DNA from: an uncultured bacterium
GTDB lineage: Bacteria; Bacillota_A; Clostridia; Oscillospirales; Oscillospiraceae
Assembly (NCBI GenBank): GCA_945917385.1
Contig: CAMEHJ010000027.1
Location: 1 to 9,307, forward strand
Reading direction: 5' to 3'
Length of the DNA: 9,307 bases
Shown: positions 1-6,508 of the stretch, in pieces
Layout of the letters: the number at the start of each line of letters is the position of its first letter
How positions within the stretch are numbered: position 1 is the first letter of the stretch
The notes under the pieces: generated by a model
Databases searched by the model: none
Seen by the model: the letters and a program-made list of their open reading frames with translations, nothing else
What the model was told of the DNA's origin: nothing
Position numbers and translations under genes: made by a program

Positions 1-133
1 GATCCTGCATTGTGTTCAGATCGCGCCGCACCGTCGGCATGCTGACAAAGAGCTCTTTACTGAGTCTGTCCACGCTTGCATAGCCGCGCTCTGCCAATAT
101 ATTCATTATTTTCTCATACCGTTCGTTTTTCAC
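1..133 (-). CDS. DeoR-family transcriptional regulator, N-terminal part (cut by window edge)
   Basis: This is the first 44 codons of a gene that runs leftward out of the window. The reverse strand reads from a GTG at 133-131, preceded at 6 bases by a GGAGGGG ribosome site (rc of about 140-147). The protein shows the winged-helix start typical of DeoR regulators: an ERYEKIMNIL helix, then ASVDRLSKELFVS and the hallmark TVRRDL of the recognition helix (about residues 19-40). DeoR proteins usually carry a C-terminal sugar-phosphate-sensing domain, which lies outside the window. It is divergent from the seven-gene catabolic operon, the usual place for a local repressor that is released by a phosphorylated pathway intermediate. 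Regulation of the operon by this protein is inferred from position only. The family call is firm; the ligand is unknown. Confidence 0.88.
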   Translation of the reverse strand, partial: MKNERYEKIMNILAERGYASVDRLSKELFVSMPTVRRDLNTMQD

Positions 134-156
134 TGCTGTCCCCTCCGCCTTAATTC

Positions 157-176
157 TGATCGTTTTTGATTGTTTC
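157..176. promoter_or_regulatory. Tandem 10-bp direct repeat, candidate DeoR operator
   Basis: Two abutting ten-base units, TGATCGTTTT (157-166) and TGATTGTTTC (167-176), differ at two positions and are spaced by one helical turn. They lie next to the ribosome site of the divergent regulator gene and 20 bases left of the -35 proposed for the operon promoter. DeoR-family operators in Gram-positive bacteria are often T-rich direct repeats with GTTT-like cores, so this is a reasonable binding site. On the reverse strand the same stretch also holds a possible promoter for the regulator: TTGAGA (rc of 175-180), 16 bases, then CAGAAT (rc of 153-158). The operator role is inferred. Confidence 0.35.
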
Positions 177-195
177 TCAATATTAGCGCCAAATC

Positions 196-224
196 TTGCA
201 GAAGTCAAGTATTGTGAGTATAAT
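196..224 (+). promoter_or_regulatory. Sigma-A-like promoter of the operon
   Basis: A perfect -10 box TATAAT sits at 219-224. Seventeen bases upstream is TTGCAG (196-201), a 3-of-6 match to the -35 consensus. Transcription would begin near 231, leaving a leader of about 135 bases before the HAD gene start at 367. It is the best promoter-like pair in the divergent region on the plus strand. The weak -35 fits a regulated promoter. Confidence 0.5.
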
Positions 225-236
225 ACGATTTAGCTA

Positions 237-294
237 TTTTGATGAAAAATGCCGCCGCAAGGCGCGTGAAATATATATTTTTGATGCAAATTTG
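237..294. repeat. Pair of similar direct repeats in the operon leader
   Basis: TTTTGATGAAAAATG (237-251) and TTTTGATGCAAATTTG (279-294) are related words on the same strand. Their starts are 42 bases apart, about four helical turns. The shared core TTTTGAT also occurs at 164-170, inside the tandem repeat near the regulator gene. They lie just downstream of the proposed promoter, where a repressor could block transcription or form a loop. The region is AT-rich, so chance similarity is possible; an operator role is inferred. Confidence 0.3.
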
Positions 295-310
295 TCAAAG
301 TGTTGGAAAC

Positions 311-331
311 CGCACGTTAAGCCCACGTGCG
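311..331 (+). promoter_or_regulatory. Short leader hairpin upstream of the HAD gene
   Basis: A perfect 7-bp inverted repeat, CGCACGT (311-317) and ACGTGCG (325-331), encloses a 7-base loop. It is not followed by a T-run, so it does not look like a terminator. It lies 35 bases before the HAD start codon, in the untranslated leader. It could be a protein-binding palindrome or a leader stem. I recognise no riboswitch class in this leader. Confidence 0.3.
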
Positions 332-366
332 CTGGAAAAGTTCATATACGAAAGGCAAAAGAGAAT

Positions 367-1083
367 ATGGATAACCTAAGACTGATCGCGTTTGACCTTG
401 ACGGCACACTCACTCAGCATAAGACGAAGCTTGCCCAGCCCAATCTCGGTGTGCTGAACGCGCTGCGCGCAAAGTACAAGCTTCTGATGGTCGGTGCGGG
501 GATGTGCAGCCGCATATTCAGTCAGATGAACGGCTACCCCATAGATATTATCGGCAATTACGGAATGCAGTTCTGCACATATAACGCCGCGACAGGTGAG
601 CTTGACCATGTTTTTGATGAGCACGCCCCCTGTGACCGCGCCAGCGTCGAGGCTCGCGTGACCGCGCTGAGGGAGCGCTTCGGGTATACGGTGTTCAAGG
701 GCAATAATGTGGAGTATCACGACTCCGGCTGCGTCACGTTCCCGCTGCTCGGCACTGCGGCGGACATTATCGACAAGCTTGCCTTCGACCCGGATCGTGC
801 AAAGCGTACGCCGATGTACCCCGTCGTGCGTGATACTTTCCCCGATTATACGGTGTTCATCGGTGGGTCGTCGTCGTTCGACCTTGCGCCTTTCCCGTAC
901 AACAAATATTACGCGCTCGACCGGTACTGCACCGAGTATGGCTATGATCATTCCGAGATTGTCTATGTCGGCGATGATTACGGTCCGGGCGGCAACGACG
1001 AGGCGGTCTACCGCTCCGACTTCCGCTTTATCCGCGTGGATGATTACACCCGCTTTGGTGAGTATATGAAAGAGTTCCTGTGA
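367..1083 (+). CDS. HAD-IIB phosphatase of the phosphomannomutase-like type
   Basis: This is a 238-residue cytoplasmic haloacid-dehalogenase hydrolase, probably a Mg-dependent phosphatase of a small sugar or polyol phosphate. Visible motifs are DLDGT at 10-14 (nucleophile D10, acid/base D12), K180 as motif III, and GDD at 202-204 followed by PGGND at 207-211 as motif IV. The segment GGSSSFDLAPFPYNK (166-180) with PGGND closely resembles eukaryotic phosphomannomutases, a HAD-IIB family of similar size. From memory, the cap arginines that bind mannose bisphosphate there seem replaced here (H118-D-S-G and G129-T), so I favour phosphatase over mutase. The start at 367 is chosen because the fold begins there and AAAGG lies 11 bases upstream; the frame stays open back to 196 but would then overlap the promoter. 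It is the first operon gene and ends 16 bases before the next. Substrate unknown. Confidence 0.82.
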   Translation: MDNLRLIAFDLDGTLTQHKTKLAQPNLGVLNALRAKYKLLMVGAGMCSRIFSQMNGYPIDIIGNYGMQFCTYNAATGELDHVFDEHAPCDRASVEARVTALRERFGYTVFKGNNVEYHDSGCVTFPLLGTAADIIDKLAFDPDRAKRTPMYPVVRDTFPDYTVFIGGSSSFDLAPFPYNKYYALDRYCTEYGYDHSEIVYVGDDYGPGGNDEAVYRSDFRFIRVDDYTRFGEYMKEFL

Positions 1084-1099
1084 AGAGGAGCGTTGAAAG

Positions 1100-2362
1100 A
1101 TGTTTATAGATTGCAGCAAGTACGCCGGAAAATGCGCCTGCGGACGCGTGCATACCATGGAGACCCGCGCCGCGGTGATAGAGCCGGGCTGCCTTTTTGA
1201 GTTTGAGAAGTACATGGCGCAGTTCGGTGTCACGGGTAAGCGCTGTGCGCTCTACGGCGAAAACTCCTATGCCGCTACGGCGGACAGGCATCCGCGCGCC
1301 GATCAGAAGATCGTGCTTGACCCGACTGGGCTGCACGCGAACGAGATATCCACGGCGGAGGTGCTCGCGAAGCTTGAGGGCGATGTGGAAGTAATTGTCG
1401 CCGTCGGCAGCGGCACCATTCACGACATCGCGCGCTTCTGCGCGCACGAGCGCGGCATACGCTTTGTCTCCTGCCCGACAGGCGCGAGCGTGGACGGCTT
1501 CTGCAGCACCGTCGCTGCAATGACGTGGTACGGCTTCAAAAAGACGCTGCCCGCCGTCGCGCCGGAGATTGTGCTGGCAGACACGGAGATCATCAAGAAC
1601 GCTCCCATGGAGCTCGTGCGCAGCGGCGTGGGAGACATTATGGCTAAATACACCGCCCTTGCCGACTGGAAAATGGCGCACGTCCTCACTAATGAGTTGC
1701 TTTGTGAAAAAATTTATAGTATAATGCAGGATGCAGCCGACACAGTCATGCAGAGCGTCCCCGGCATTGCCCGCGGCGAGGAGAGCGCCTACGCCGATGT
1801 GACCTATGCGCTCATCATGAGCGGCATCGCAATGCAGATGATGGGCAACTCCCGCCCCGCCTCCGGCGCGGAGCATCATATATCCCACATGATAGAGATG
1901 GAGCCTGAAGCATTCCCGGTAAAGTTCCCCGCCATGCACGGAGAGAAGACCGGCGTCGGCTCGCTCATTGCGGTGCGCGAATATAAGCGCCTTGCAAAGA
2001 TAGAGGACATCACCCCGTACATAACCGATTACGCCCCCATCCCGGAAGAGCATTTTCGCAAGTTCTTCGGCGAGCGGCTGGCGGATTCGCTGATAAAAGA
2101 AAACGAAAATGACTGCCTTGCAAAGGTGAGCCGCGAAAATCTCAGCGCGAGCTGGGGTGAGCTGCGGCGTATAATTGACGAGCTCCCGACTGAGGAGTAC
2201 CTTTACGGGCTTTTGGAGATGCTGGACGCGAAGCGCGACCTTGCTTCCATCGGTGTGGAGGAGAGCGAGCTTCCCGTACTGCTGAAAAATTCACCCCTTG
2301 TGCGCAATCGTCTGACGCTTATGAGAACGCGCCGGATGATGAAGATATACGAAATCGAATAA
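1100..2362 (+). CDS. AraM/sn-glycerol-1-phosphate-dehydrogenase-like enzyme (first copy)
   Basis: This 420-residue protein belongs to the iron-containing alcohol dehydrogenase-like superfamily, AraM/EgsA branch. Members use NAD(P)H and a bound Zn or Ni ion to interconvert dihydroxyacetone phosphate and sn-glycerol 1-phosphate or related polyol phosphates. Visible are the cofactor loop VGSGTIHD (102-109), CPTGASVDGF (125-134), the likely metal ligands D179 (SGVGD), H259 ([10 protein letters not shown]) and H280 (AMHGEK), and an N-terminal C-x-C-G-R-x-H motif (C12, C14, H18). The GSGTIHD and SRPASGxEHHISH strings match B. subtilis AraM as I remember it. Translation starts at ATG 1100 behind GAGGAG (1085-1090). 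The gene lies between the phosphatase and transporter genes and has a paralogue at 6509, so it probably acts on the imported substrate or a derivative. The family is firm; the true substrate may not be glycerol phosphate. Confidence 0.88.
   Translation: MFIDCSKYAGKCACGRVHTMETRAAVIEPGCLFEFEKYMAQFGVTGKRCALYGENSYAATADRHPRADQKIVLDPTGLHANEISTAEVLAKLEGDVEVIVAVGSGTIHDIARFCAHERGIRFVSCPTGASVDGFCSTVAAMTWYGFKKTLPAVAPEIVLADTEIIKNAPMELVRSGVGDIMAKYTALADWKMAHVLTNELLCEKIYSIMQDAADTVMQSVPGIARGEESAYADVTYALIMSGIAMQMMGNSRPASGAEHHISHMIEMEPEAFPVKFPAMHGEKTGVGSLIAVREYKRLAKIEDITPYITDYAPIPEEHFRKFFGERLADSLIKENENDCLAKVSRENLSASWGELRRIIDELPTEEYLYGLLEMLDAKRDLASIGVEESELPVLLKNSPLVRNRLTLMRTRRMMKIYEIE
1697..1725 (+). promoter_or_regulatory. 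Possible internal promoter within the first dehydrogenase gene
   Basis: TTGCTT (1697-1702), exactly 17 bases, then a perfect TATAAT (1720-1725) lie inside the coding sequence, in an unusually AT-rich patch of an otherwise GC-rich gene. The codons here (residues about 200-208) end mostly in A or T, unlike the surrounding ones. If active, it would give extra transcription of the transporter genes that begin at 2393. It could also be chance. Confidence 0.25.
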
Positions 2363-2392
2363 TATACAACAAATGTAAAGGAGAGAGCACAA

Positions 2393-3508
2393 GTGAGTGA
2401 AGAGATCATCATAAAACACGCTCTTAAAAAGTACGGTGACAATGTCATCATTCCCGATTTGAGCCTTGACATTAAAGAGGGCGAGTTTTTCACGCTGCTT
2501 GGTCCCTCCGGCTGCGGCAAGACCACACTTCTGAGAATGATCGCGGGCTTCAACAGCATCGAGGGCGGCGACTTCTACTTCGGCGAGAAGCGCATCAACG
2601 ACCTTGACCCCGCCAAGCGCAACATCGGTATGGTGTTCCAGAACTATGCTATTTTCCCGCATTACACCGTAAGAAAGAACGTCGAATTCGGCCTGAAAAA
2701 CAAGAAGTTCCCCAAGGACAAGATAAAGACCCAGTCCGAGAAGTTCATGAAGCTCATGCAGATCGACCAGTACGCCGACCGTATGCCTGAGCGCCTTTCC
2801 GGCGGTCAGCAGCAGCGCGTCGCGCTCGCTCGTGCACTGTGCATCGAGCCGGACGTTCTGCTGATGGATGAGCCTTTGTCCAACCTTGACGCGAAGCTGC
2901 GCGTTGAGATGCGCACGGTCATCAAGAACATCCAGCACAATGTTGGTATCACCACCGTGTATGTCACGCACGACCAGGAGGAAGCCATGGCGGTCTCCGA
3001 CCGTATCGCTGTCATGAATGCCGGCGTCATCCAGCATGTCGGCACGCCCAAGAGCATTTACCAGCGCCCGGCAAACCTCTTCGTTGCCACGTTTATCGGC
3101 CGCTCCAACGTGATAAAGGGCAAGCTCGTCGTCGACGGCGGCAAGACCTATCTTGAAACGCTCTCCGGCTACCGCGCCGAGATACATACCGTTCGCCCCG
3201 AGCAGCAGAAGGAGCAGGAGATCACCTTGTCCGTGCGTCCGGAAGAGTTTTTGCTCGACCGTGACAGCACAGAGGGTATCTCCGCCATCGTGGATGACTG
3301 CGTGTTCCTCGGGCTGAACACCCATTACTTTGTGCACCTGTCCTCCGGCGAGGAGGTCGAGATAATTCAGGAGTCCTCCATCGACAGCATTATCGAACCG
3401 GGGAGCGAGATAAAGCTGAAAATAAACACGGATAAAGTCAACCTCTTCACTGCCGACGGCGAGGAGAACATACTCACCGGCGTGTGCAATGACTGCGCGA
3501 AGGCATAA
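2393..3508 (+). CDS. ABC transporter ATP-binding protein (FbpC/PhnT/PotA-like, with TOBE domain)
   Basis: This 371-residue ATPase powers the importer encoded with it. It acts at the inner face of the membrane, bound to the fused permease. All nucleotide-binding motifs are intact: Walker A GPSGCGKT (37-44), Q-loop Q83, signature LSGGQQQR (135-142), Walker B VLLMDE (155-160), D-loop SNLD (163-166) and switch H193. From about 240 onward a TOBE-type regulatory domain follows (LSVRPEEFLL region). Length and architecture fit the group serving ferric iron, 2-aminoethylphosphonate, polyamine and hexose-phosphate importers. It starts at GTG 2393, 9 bases after GGAG (2380-2383); no ATG gives a better start. 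It lies 30 bases after the dehydrogenase gene and 14 before the permease gene. The motifs alone do not identify the substrate. Confidence 0.93.
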   Translation: MSEEIIIKHALKKYGDNVIIPDLSLDIKEGEFFTLLGPSGCGKTTLLRMIAGFNSIEGGDFYFGEKRINDLDPAKRNIGMVFQNYAIFPHYTVRKNVEFGLKNKKFPKDKIKTQSEKFMKLMQIDQYADRMPERLSGGQQQRVALARALCIEPDVLLMDEPLSNLDAKLRVEMRTVIKNIQHNVGITTVYVTHDQEEAMAVSDRIAVMNAGVIQHVGTPKSIYQRPANLFVATFIGRSNVIKGKLVVDGGKTYLETLSGYRAEIHTVRPEQQKEQEITLSVRPEEFLLDRDSTEGISAIVDDCVFLGLNTHYFVHLSSGEEVEIIQESSIDSIIEPGSEIKLKINTDKVNLFTADGEENILTGVCNDCAKA

Positions 3509-3522
3509 CGGAGGAGCAGGCT

Positions 3523-5175
3523 ATGGTCAAAAAACGTTTTGACGGCTGGCTGATCGTCTCTGTGCTGCTGCTGGTGCTATTCATCGCGGTGCTCATTTAC
3601 CCGATGTTCGGCGTCATCAAGCAGGCAGTCATCATGCCTGACGGCAGCTTCTCGTGGGAGCAGTTCCACAAGTTTTTCAGCAACAGCTACTATGTGGACA
3701 CCATCTATAATTCTTTCAAGATCACCATTTTTGTCACGGTGCTCACGCTCGTGATCGGTATTCCGTTTGCTTACTTTTATGCGTTCTACCGCCTCAAGGG
3801 CGCAAAGATTCTCTTCGTCGTCAGCATACTTTGCTGCATGTCCGCCCCGTTTTTGGGCGCGTACTCGTGGGTCATGCTGCTCGGACGCAGCGGTGTCATC
3901 ACAAAGTTTTTCAAAACCGCCCTCGGCATCACCATGCCCAGCATCTACGGCTTCGGCGGCATCGCCCTGTCGCAGACGCTCAAGTTCTTCCCGCTCGTGT
4001 TCATCTACATGAACGGTGCTTTCAAGAGCATTGACAATACCCTCATGGAGGCCTCGGCAAATATGGGCTGCACCGGTGTGAAGCGTCTTTTCAACATCGT
4101 GCTGCATCTCACTATGCCCACCATCCTCGCTGCTACACTCATGGTGTTCATGCAGGCGTTTGCCGACTTCGGTACGCCCACCATCCTCGGCGAGGGCTTC
4201 AAAACCTTCCCGGTGCTGCTTTATAACGAGTACCTCGGTGAAAACGGCGCAAACTACAACTTTGCTGCAGCGCTCGCCATTATTGCGGTCATCGTCACAG
4301 CCGTGATATTCTTCCTCCAGAAGTGGGCAACAGGGCGCTTCAAATTCTCTATCAACACCCTGCACCCCGTGGAGAAGAAGGATGCAAAGGGTCTCGGCGG
4401 CTTCCTCATGCATCTGTACTGCTATCTTCTCTGCGCCATTGCGATCCTCCCGCAGATATATATCATTTATCTCAGCTTCCGCAACAGCAAAGGCTCGCTC
4501 TTCGGCGTGGGGTACTCCCTTGTCAACTACCAGAGCGCGCTGAAGAAAAAGCTCGTGCTCGCCTCGCGCAACACGCTCGTCATGGGCATCATCGCCCTTG
4601 CGGTCATTATCGTCATCGCGGTCGTGCTCGCATACCTCGTTGTACGCCGCAACAACGCGCTCAACCACTCGCTTGACACTATCGCTATGCTCCCCTACAT
4701 CATGCCCGGCGCCGTCATCGGCATCGCACTGCTCATCGCCTACGGCTCCAAGCCCATTGCCCTCACCGGCACAATGGCCATCATGATCATGTCCTTTGCG
4801 ATACGCCGTATGCCGTACACGATACGCTCGGCAACAGCGACATTAATGCAGATCCCGATAAGCATAGAAGAGGCGGCGATAAGCCTCGGCGCGTCGAAGC
4901 TGAAAACTTTCGTGAAGATAACCGTGCCCATGATGTCAAACGGTATCCTCTCCGGCGCGATTCTCAGCTGGGTCGCCATCGTGACAGAGCTGTCGAGCTC
5001 CGTCATACTTTACAGCAACAAGACCACCACCCTCACTATGCAGGCGTATATCTACATCGGACGCGGCGAATATGGCACGGCAGCAGCATTTGCGGCCATC
5101 CTCACCGTCATCACCGCACTAAGCCTCTTCCTCTACATGGCGATAAGCAAGTCCGAGGACGATATACAGCTCTGA
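3523..5175 (+). CDS. Fused two-domain ABC transporter permease (FbpB/PhnU/AfuB-like)
   Basis: This 550-residue integral membrane protein supplies both permease halves in one chain. About twelve hydrophobic segments are visible, near residues 10-30, 66-89, 95-121, 145-163, 198-220, 248-266, 295-319, 351-374, 386-407, 413-428, 472-495 and 517-540. Each half carries an EAA loop for docking the ATPase: MEASANMG (175-182) with a downstream TMP, and EEAAISLG (449-456) with KITVPMM. A charged linker (about 268-292) joins the halves. Fused permeases of 530-570 residues are typical of ferric-iron and putative 2-aminoethylphosphonate importers; the AfuB hexose-phosphate permease is a longer relative. 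The start at 3523 follows GGAGGAG (3510-3516). A single fused permease means the transporter is complete with the ATPase before it and the binding protein after it. Confidence 0.92.
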   Translation: MVKKRFDGWLIVSVLLLVLFIAVLIYPMFGVIKQAVIMPDGSFSWEQFHKFFSNSYYVDTIYNSFKITIFVTVLTLVIGIPFAYFYAFYRLKGAKILFVVSILCCMSAPFLGAYSWVMLLGRSGVITKFFKTALGITMPSIYGFGGIALSQTLKFFPLVFIYMNGAFKSIDNTLMEASANMGCTGVKRLFNIVLHLTMPTILAATLMVFMQAFADFGTPTILGEGFKTFPVLLYNEYLGENGANYNFAAALAIIAVIVTAVIFFLQKWATGRFKFSINTLHPVEKKDAKGLGGFLMHLYCYLLCAIAILPQIYIIYLSFRNSKGSLFGVGYSLVNYQSALKKKLVLASRNTLVMGIIALAVIIVIAVVLAYLVVRRNNALNHSLDTIAMLPYIMPGAVIGIALLIAYGSKPIALTGTMAIMIMSFAIRRMPYTIRSATATLMQIPISIEEAAISLGASKLKTFVKITVPMMSNGILSGAILSWVAIVTELSSSVILYSNKTTTLTMQAYIYIGRGEYGTAAAFAAILTVITALSLFLYMAISKSEDDIQL

Positions 5176-5200
5176 TCCCCCGGCACACAACCGCCCAATA

Positions 5201-5214
5201 GATGCAAATGCATC
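5201..5214. promoter_or_regulatory. Small palindrome between permease and binding-protein genes
   Basis: GATGCAAATGCATC has perfect 6-base arms around AA and lies in the 69-base gap before the binding-protein gene, about 20 bases ahead of its AGGAG. No T-run follows. Its first nine bases, GATGCAAAT, recur at 283-291 in the operon leader. It could be an operator half-site or an mRNA-processing stem that helps raise binding-protein expression. The function is inferred. Confidence 0.25.
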
Positions 5215-5244
5215 CGGGAATATATCAAAAAAAGGAGAACCAAA

Positions 5245-6369
5245 ATGAAGAAAACCTTAGCACTTGTACTGGCGCTTTGCATGATCTTTGCACTGTGCGC
5301 CTGCGGACAGTCCGCAGCACCTGCTGAGCAGCCCGCTCAGAATGAAGCCCCCGCTGCTGACGGAGCGGCTCCCGCCGAAGACGCGGCAGTCGAGGAAGAC
5401 CTGGGCGACACCCTCGTCCTCTACTCCTCCATGACCGAAGCCGACCTTGATGCTCTCAAGACCTGCTTCAACGAAGTGTACCCCGACATTGAGATCGAGG
5501 TCATCTCCGGTTCCGCCGGTGAGTTCACCGCGAAGATTCAGGCCGAAGCCGGCAACCCCCAGGGCGACGTTACTTGGGGCGGCCTTGCTGACTCCGACGG
5601 CGACAAGTACGCCGAGATATTCGAAGCATGGGTCTCTGACAACGACGACGAGCAGATGGAAGGCTACAGCACCCCCAACGGCTTTTACAGCATGGATCAC
5701 CTCTCCACCGTTTGCTTCTGCGTCAACACCGAGCTTGAGAAGGAACTCGGTCTGAACATCCAGTCCTACGAAGACCTCCTCAATCCCGCACTCAAGGGCA
5801 AGATCGTCCTCTCCGATCCCAACAGCTCCTCCGCTGCATGGAACAACCTCTGCAACATCTTCTCCGTTTACGGCATCGACACCGATGAGGCATGGGACTA
5901 CATCGACGCTCTCCTTGAGAACCTGGTCGTTGTTGAGAAGTCTTCCGTCTGCTTCAACTCCGTCTCTGACGGTGAGTACGTTGTCGGCCTGACCTACGAG
6001 GACGGTGCGATCAAGCTCAACCAGAGCGCATCCGAGCTCGGCACTAATGCTGTCACCGAGGTTCGCTACCCCTCCAACGGCACTTCCGCCTCTGCTTTCG
6101 GTGTTGCGATCGTCAAGGGTGCTCCCCACATGGCAGCTGCAAAGGCTTTCGTCAACTGGGTCACCTCCGCTGAGGGTCAGAGCGCCATGGCAGAGTACAT
6201 GCAGGGCACTCTCCGCTTCACCAACGCCAACTACACCTCTCCCGAGAACGCATGGCTCAAGGCGTCCGGCGACATCACCTGGGTCACCCGTGACGTCCCC
6301 ACTCTGACCGCGCAGAAGGCTGACCTTCTTGCCAAGTGGAACGAGCACCTCGCCGCCGTTCAGGGCTGA
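5245..6369 (+). CDS. Substrate-binding lipoprotein of the ABC importer (FbpA/AfuA-like, family 1)
   Basis: This 374-residue extracellular binding protein captures the ligand for the importer. It has a lipoprotein signal peptide: MKK, a hydrophobic core, and lipobox L17-C18-A19-C20, so C20 would be lipidated. An Ala/Pro/Glu linker (about 22-50) leads to the folded domain, which opens with DTLVLYSSMTEADLDAL and a GNPQGDVTWGG segment near 103-113, as in the COG1840 group of ferric, phosphonate and hexose-phosphate binders. There is no adjacent Tyr-Tyr pair anywhere, so the usual FbpA iron-coordinating pair is missing, which argues against iron. Codon use is strongly biased to C-ending codons (ctc, tcc, ctg, aac), as in a highly expressed gene. 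ATG 5245 follows AGGAG at 7 bases. A strong terminator follows. The ligand is unknown; the enzyme neighbours suggest a phosphorylated compound. Confidence 0.9.
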   Translation: MKKTLALVLALCMIFALCACGQSAAPAEQPAQNEAPAADGAAPAEDAAVEEDLGDTLVLYSSMTEADLDALKTCFNEVYPDIEIEVISGSAGEFTAKIQAEAGNPQGDVTWGGLADSDGDKYAEIFEAWVSDNDDEQMEGYSTPNGFYSMDHLSTVCFCVNTELEKELGLNIQSYEDLLNPALKGKIVLSDPNSSSAAWNNLCNIFSVYGIDTDEAWDYIDALLENLVVVEKSSVCFNSVSDGEYVVGLTYEDGAIKLNQSASELGTNAVTEVRYPSNGTSASAFGVAIVKGAPHMAAAKAFVNWVTSAEGQSAMAEYMQGTLRFTNANYTSPENAWLKASGDITWVTRDVPTLTAQKADLLAKWNEHLAAVQG

Positions 6370-6394
6370 TAGGCAAAGCTGTAATATCTAACCG

Positions 6395-6426
6395 ACATAA
6401 GCCCGCTTTATGCGGGCTTATGTTTT
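6395..6426 (+). terminator. Intrinsic terminator after the binding-protein gene
   Basis: A perfect 12-bp stem, ACATAAGCCCGC (6395-6406) and GCGGGCTTATGT (6412-6423), with loop TTTAT and a run of four T (6423-6426). It lies 25 bases after the binding-protein stop. As the next two genes have the same orientation and no clear promoter of their own, it probably acts as a partial terminator and a 3' stabiliser that keeps binding-protein mRNA abundant. Confidence 0.8.
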
Positions 6427-6441
6427 AAGGACCGCCGCCGC

Positions 6442-6492
6442 GGTGACTTCCGCCGGCGCTCACCGTGAGCGTGAACGCCGGCGGAAATCACC
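6442..6492 (+). promoter_or_regulatory. Long GC-rich hairpin ahead of the second dehydrogenase gene
   Basis: A 17-bp inverted repeat has arms 6442-6458 and 6476-6492 with a single mismatch (C6447 against A6487). A second palindrome, GCTCACCGTGAGC (6458-6470), nests inside. It ends 2 bases before the AAAGGGGAG ribosome site (6495-6503). No T-run follows, so it is not a simple terminator. It could stabilise the 5' end of a processed mRNA, limit access to the ribosome site, or be a REP-like repeat. I cannot tell which. Confidence 0.55.
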
Positions 6493-6508
6493 TGAAAGGG
6501 GAGAATAT

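Noticed and set aside
196..366. N-terminal extension of the HAD gene by 57 codons
   Set aside because: The extension overlaps the proposed promoter and leader repeats, is AT-rich and unlike the family. The HAD fold begins at the ATG at 367, which has its own ribosome site.
3577..4668. Long open frame antisense to the permease gene (363 codons, minus)
   Set aside because: It mirrors the codon bias of a clearly real membrane protein gene, is full of charged low-complexity sequence, has no recognisable domain, and no fitting ribosome site was seen.
5257..6348. Long open frame antisense to the binding-protein gene (363 codons, minus)
   Set aside because: The plus-strand gene has a signal peptide, lipobox and a family fold. 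The antisense frame is open because of the strong C-ending codon bias on the other strand.
2393..6369. Transporter as a plain iron(III) uptake system
   Set aside because: The family resemblance is real, but the binding protein lacks the Tyr-Tyr iron pair and the operon contains only carbon and phosphate metabolism genes, with no Fur-box-like sequence noticed upstream.
6410..6508. N-terminal extension of the second dehydrogenase by 33 codons
   Set aside because: It starts inside the terminator, runs through the GC-rich hairpin and gives an Arg-rich tract with no resemblance to the family. ATG 6509 has a strong ribosome site.
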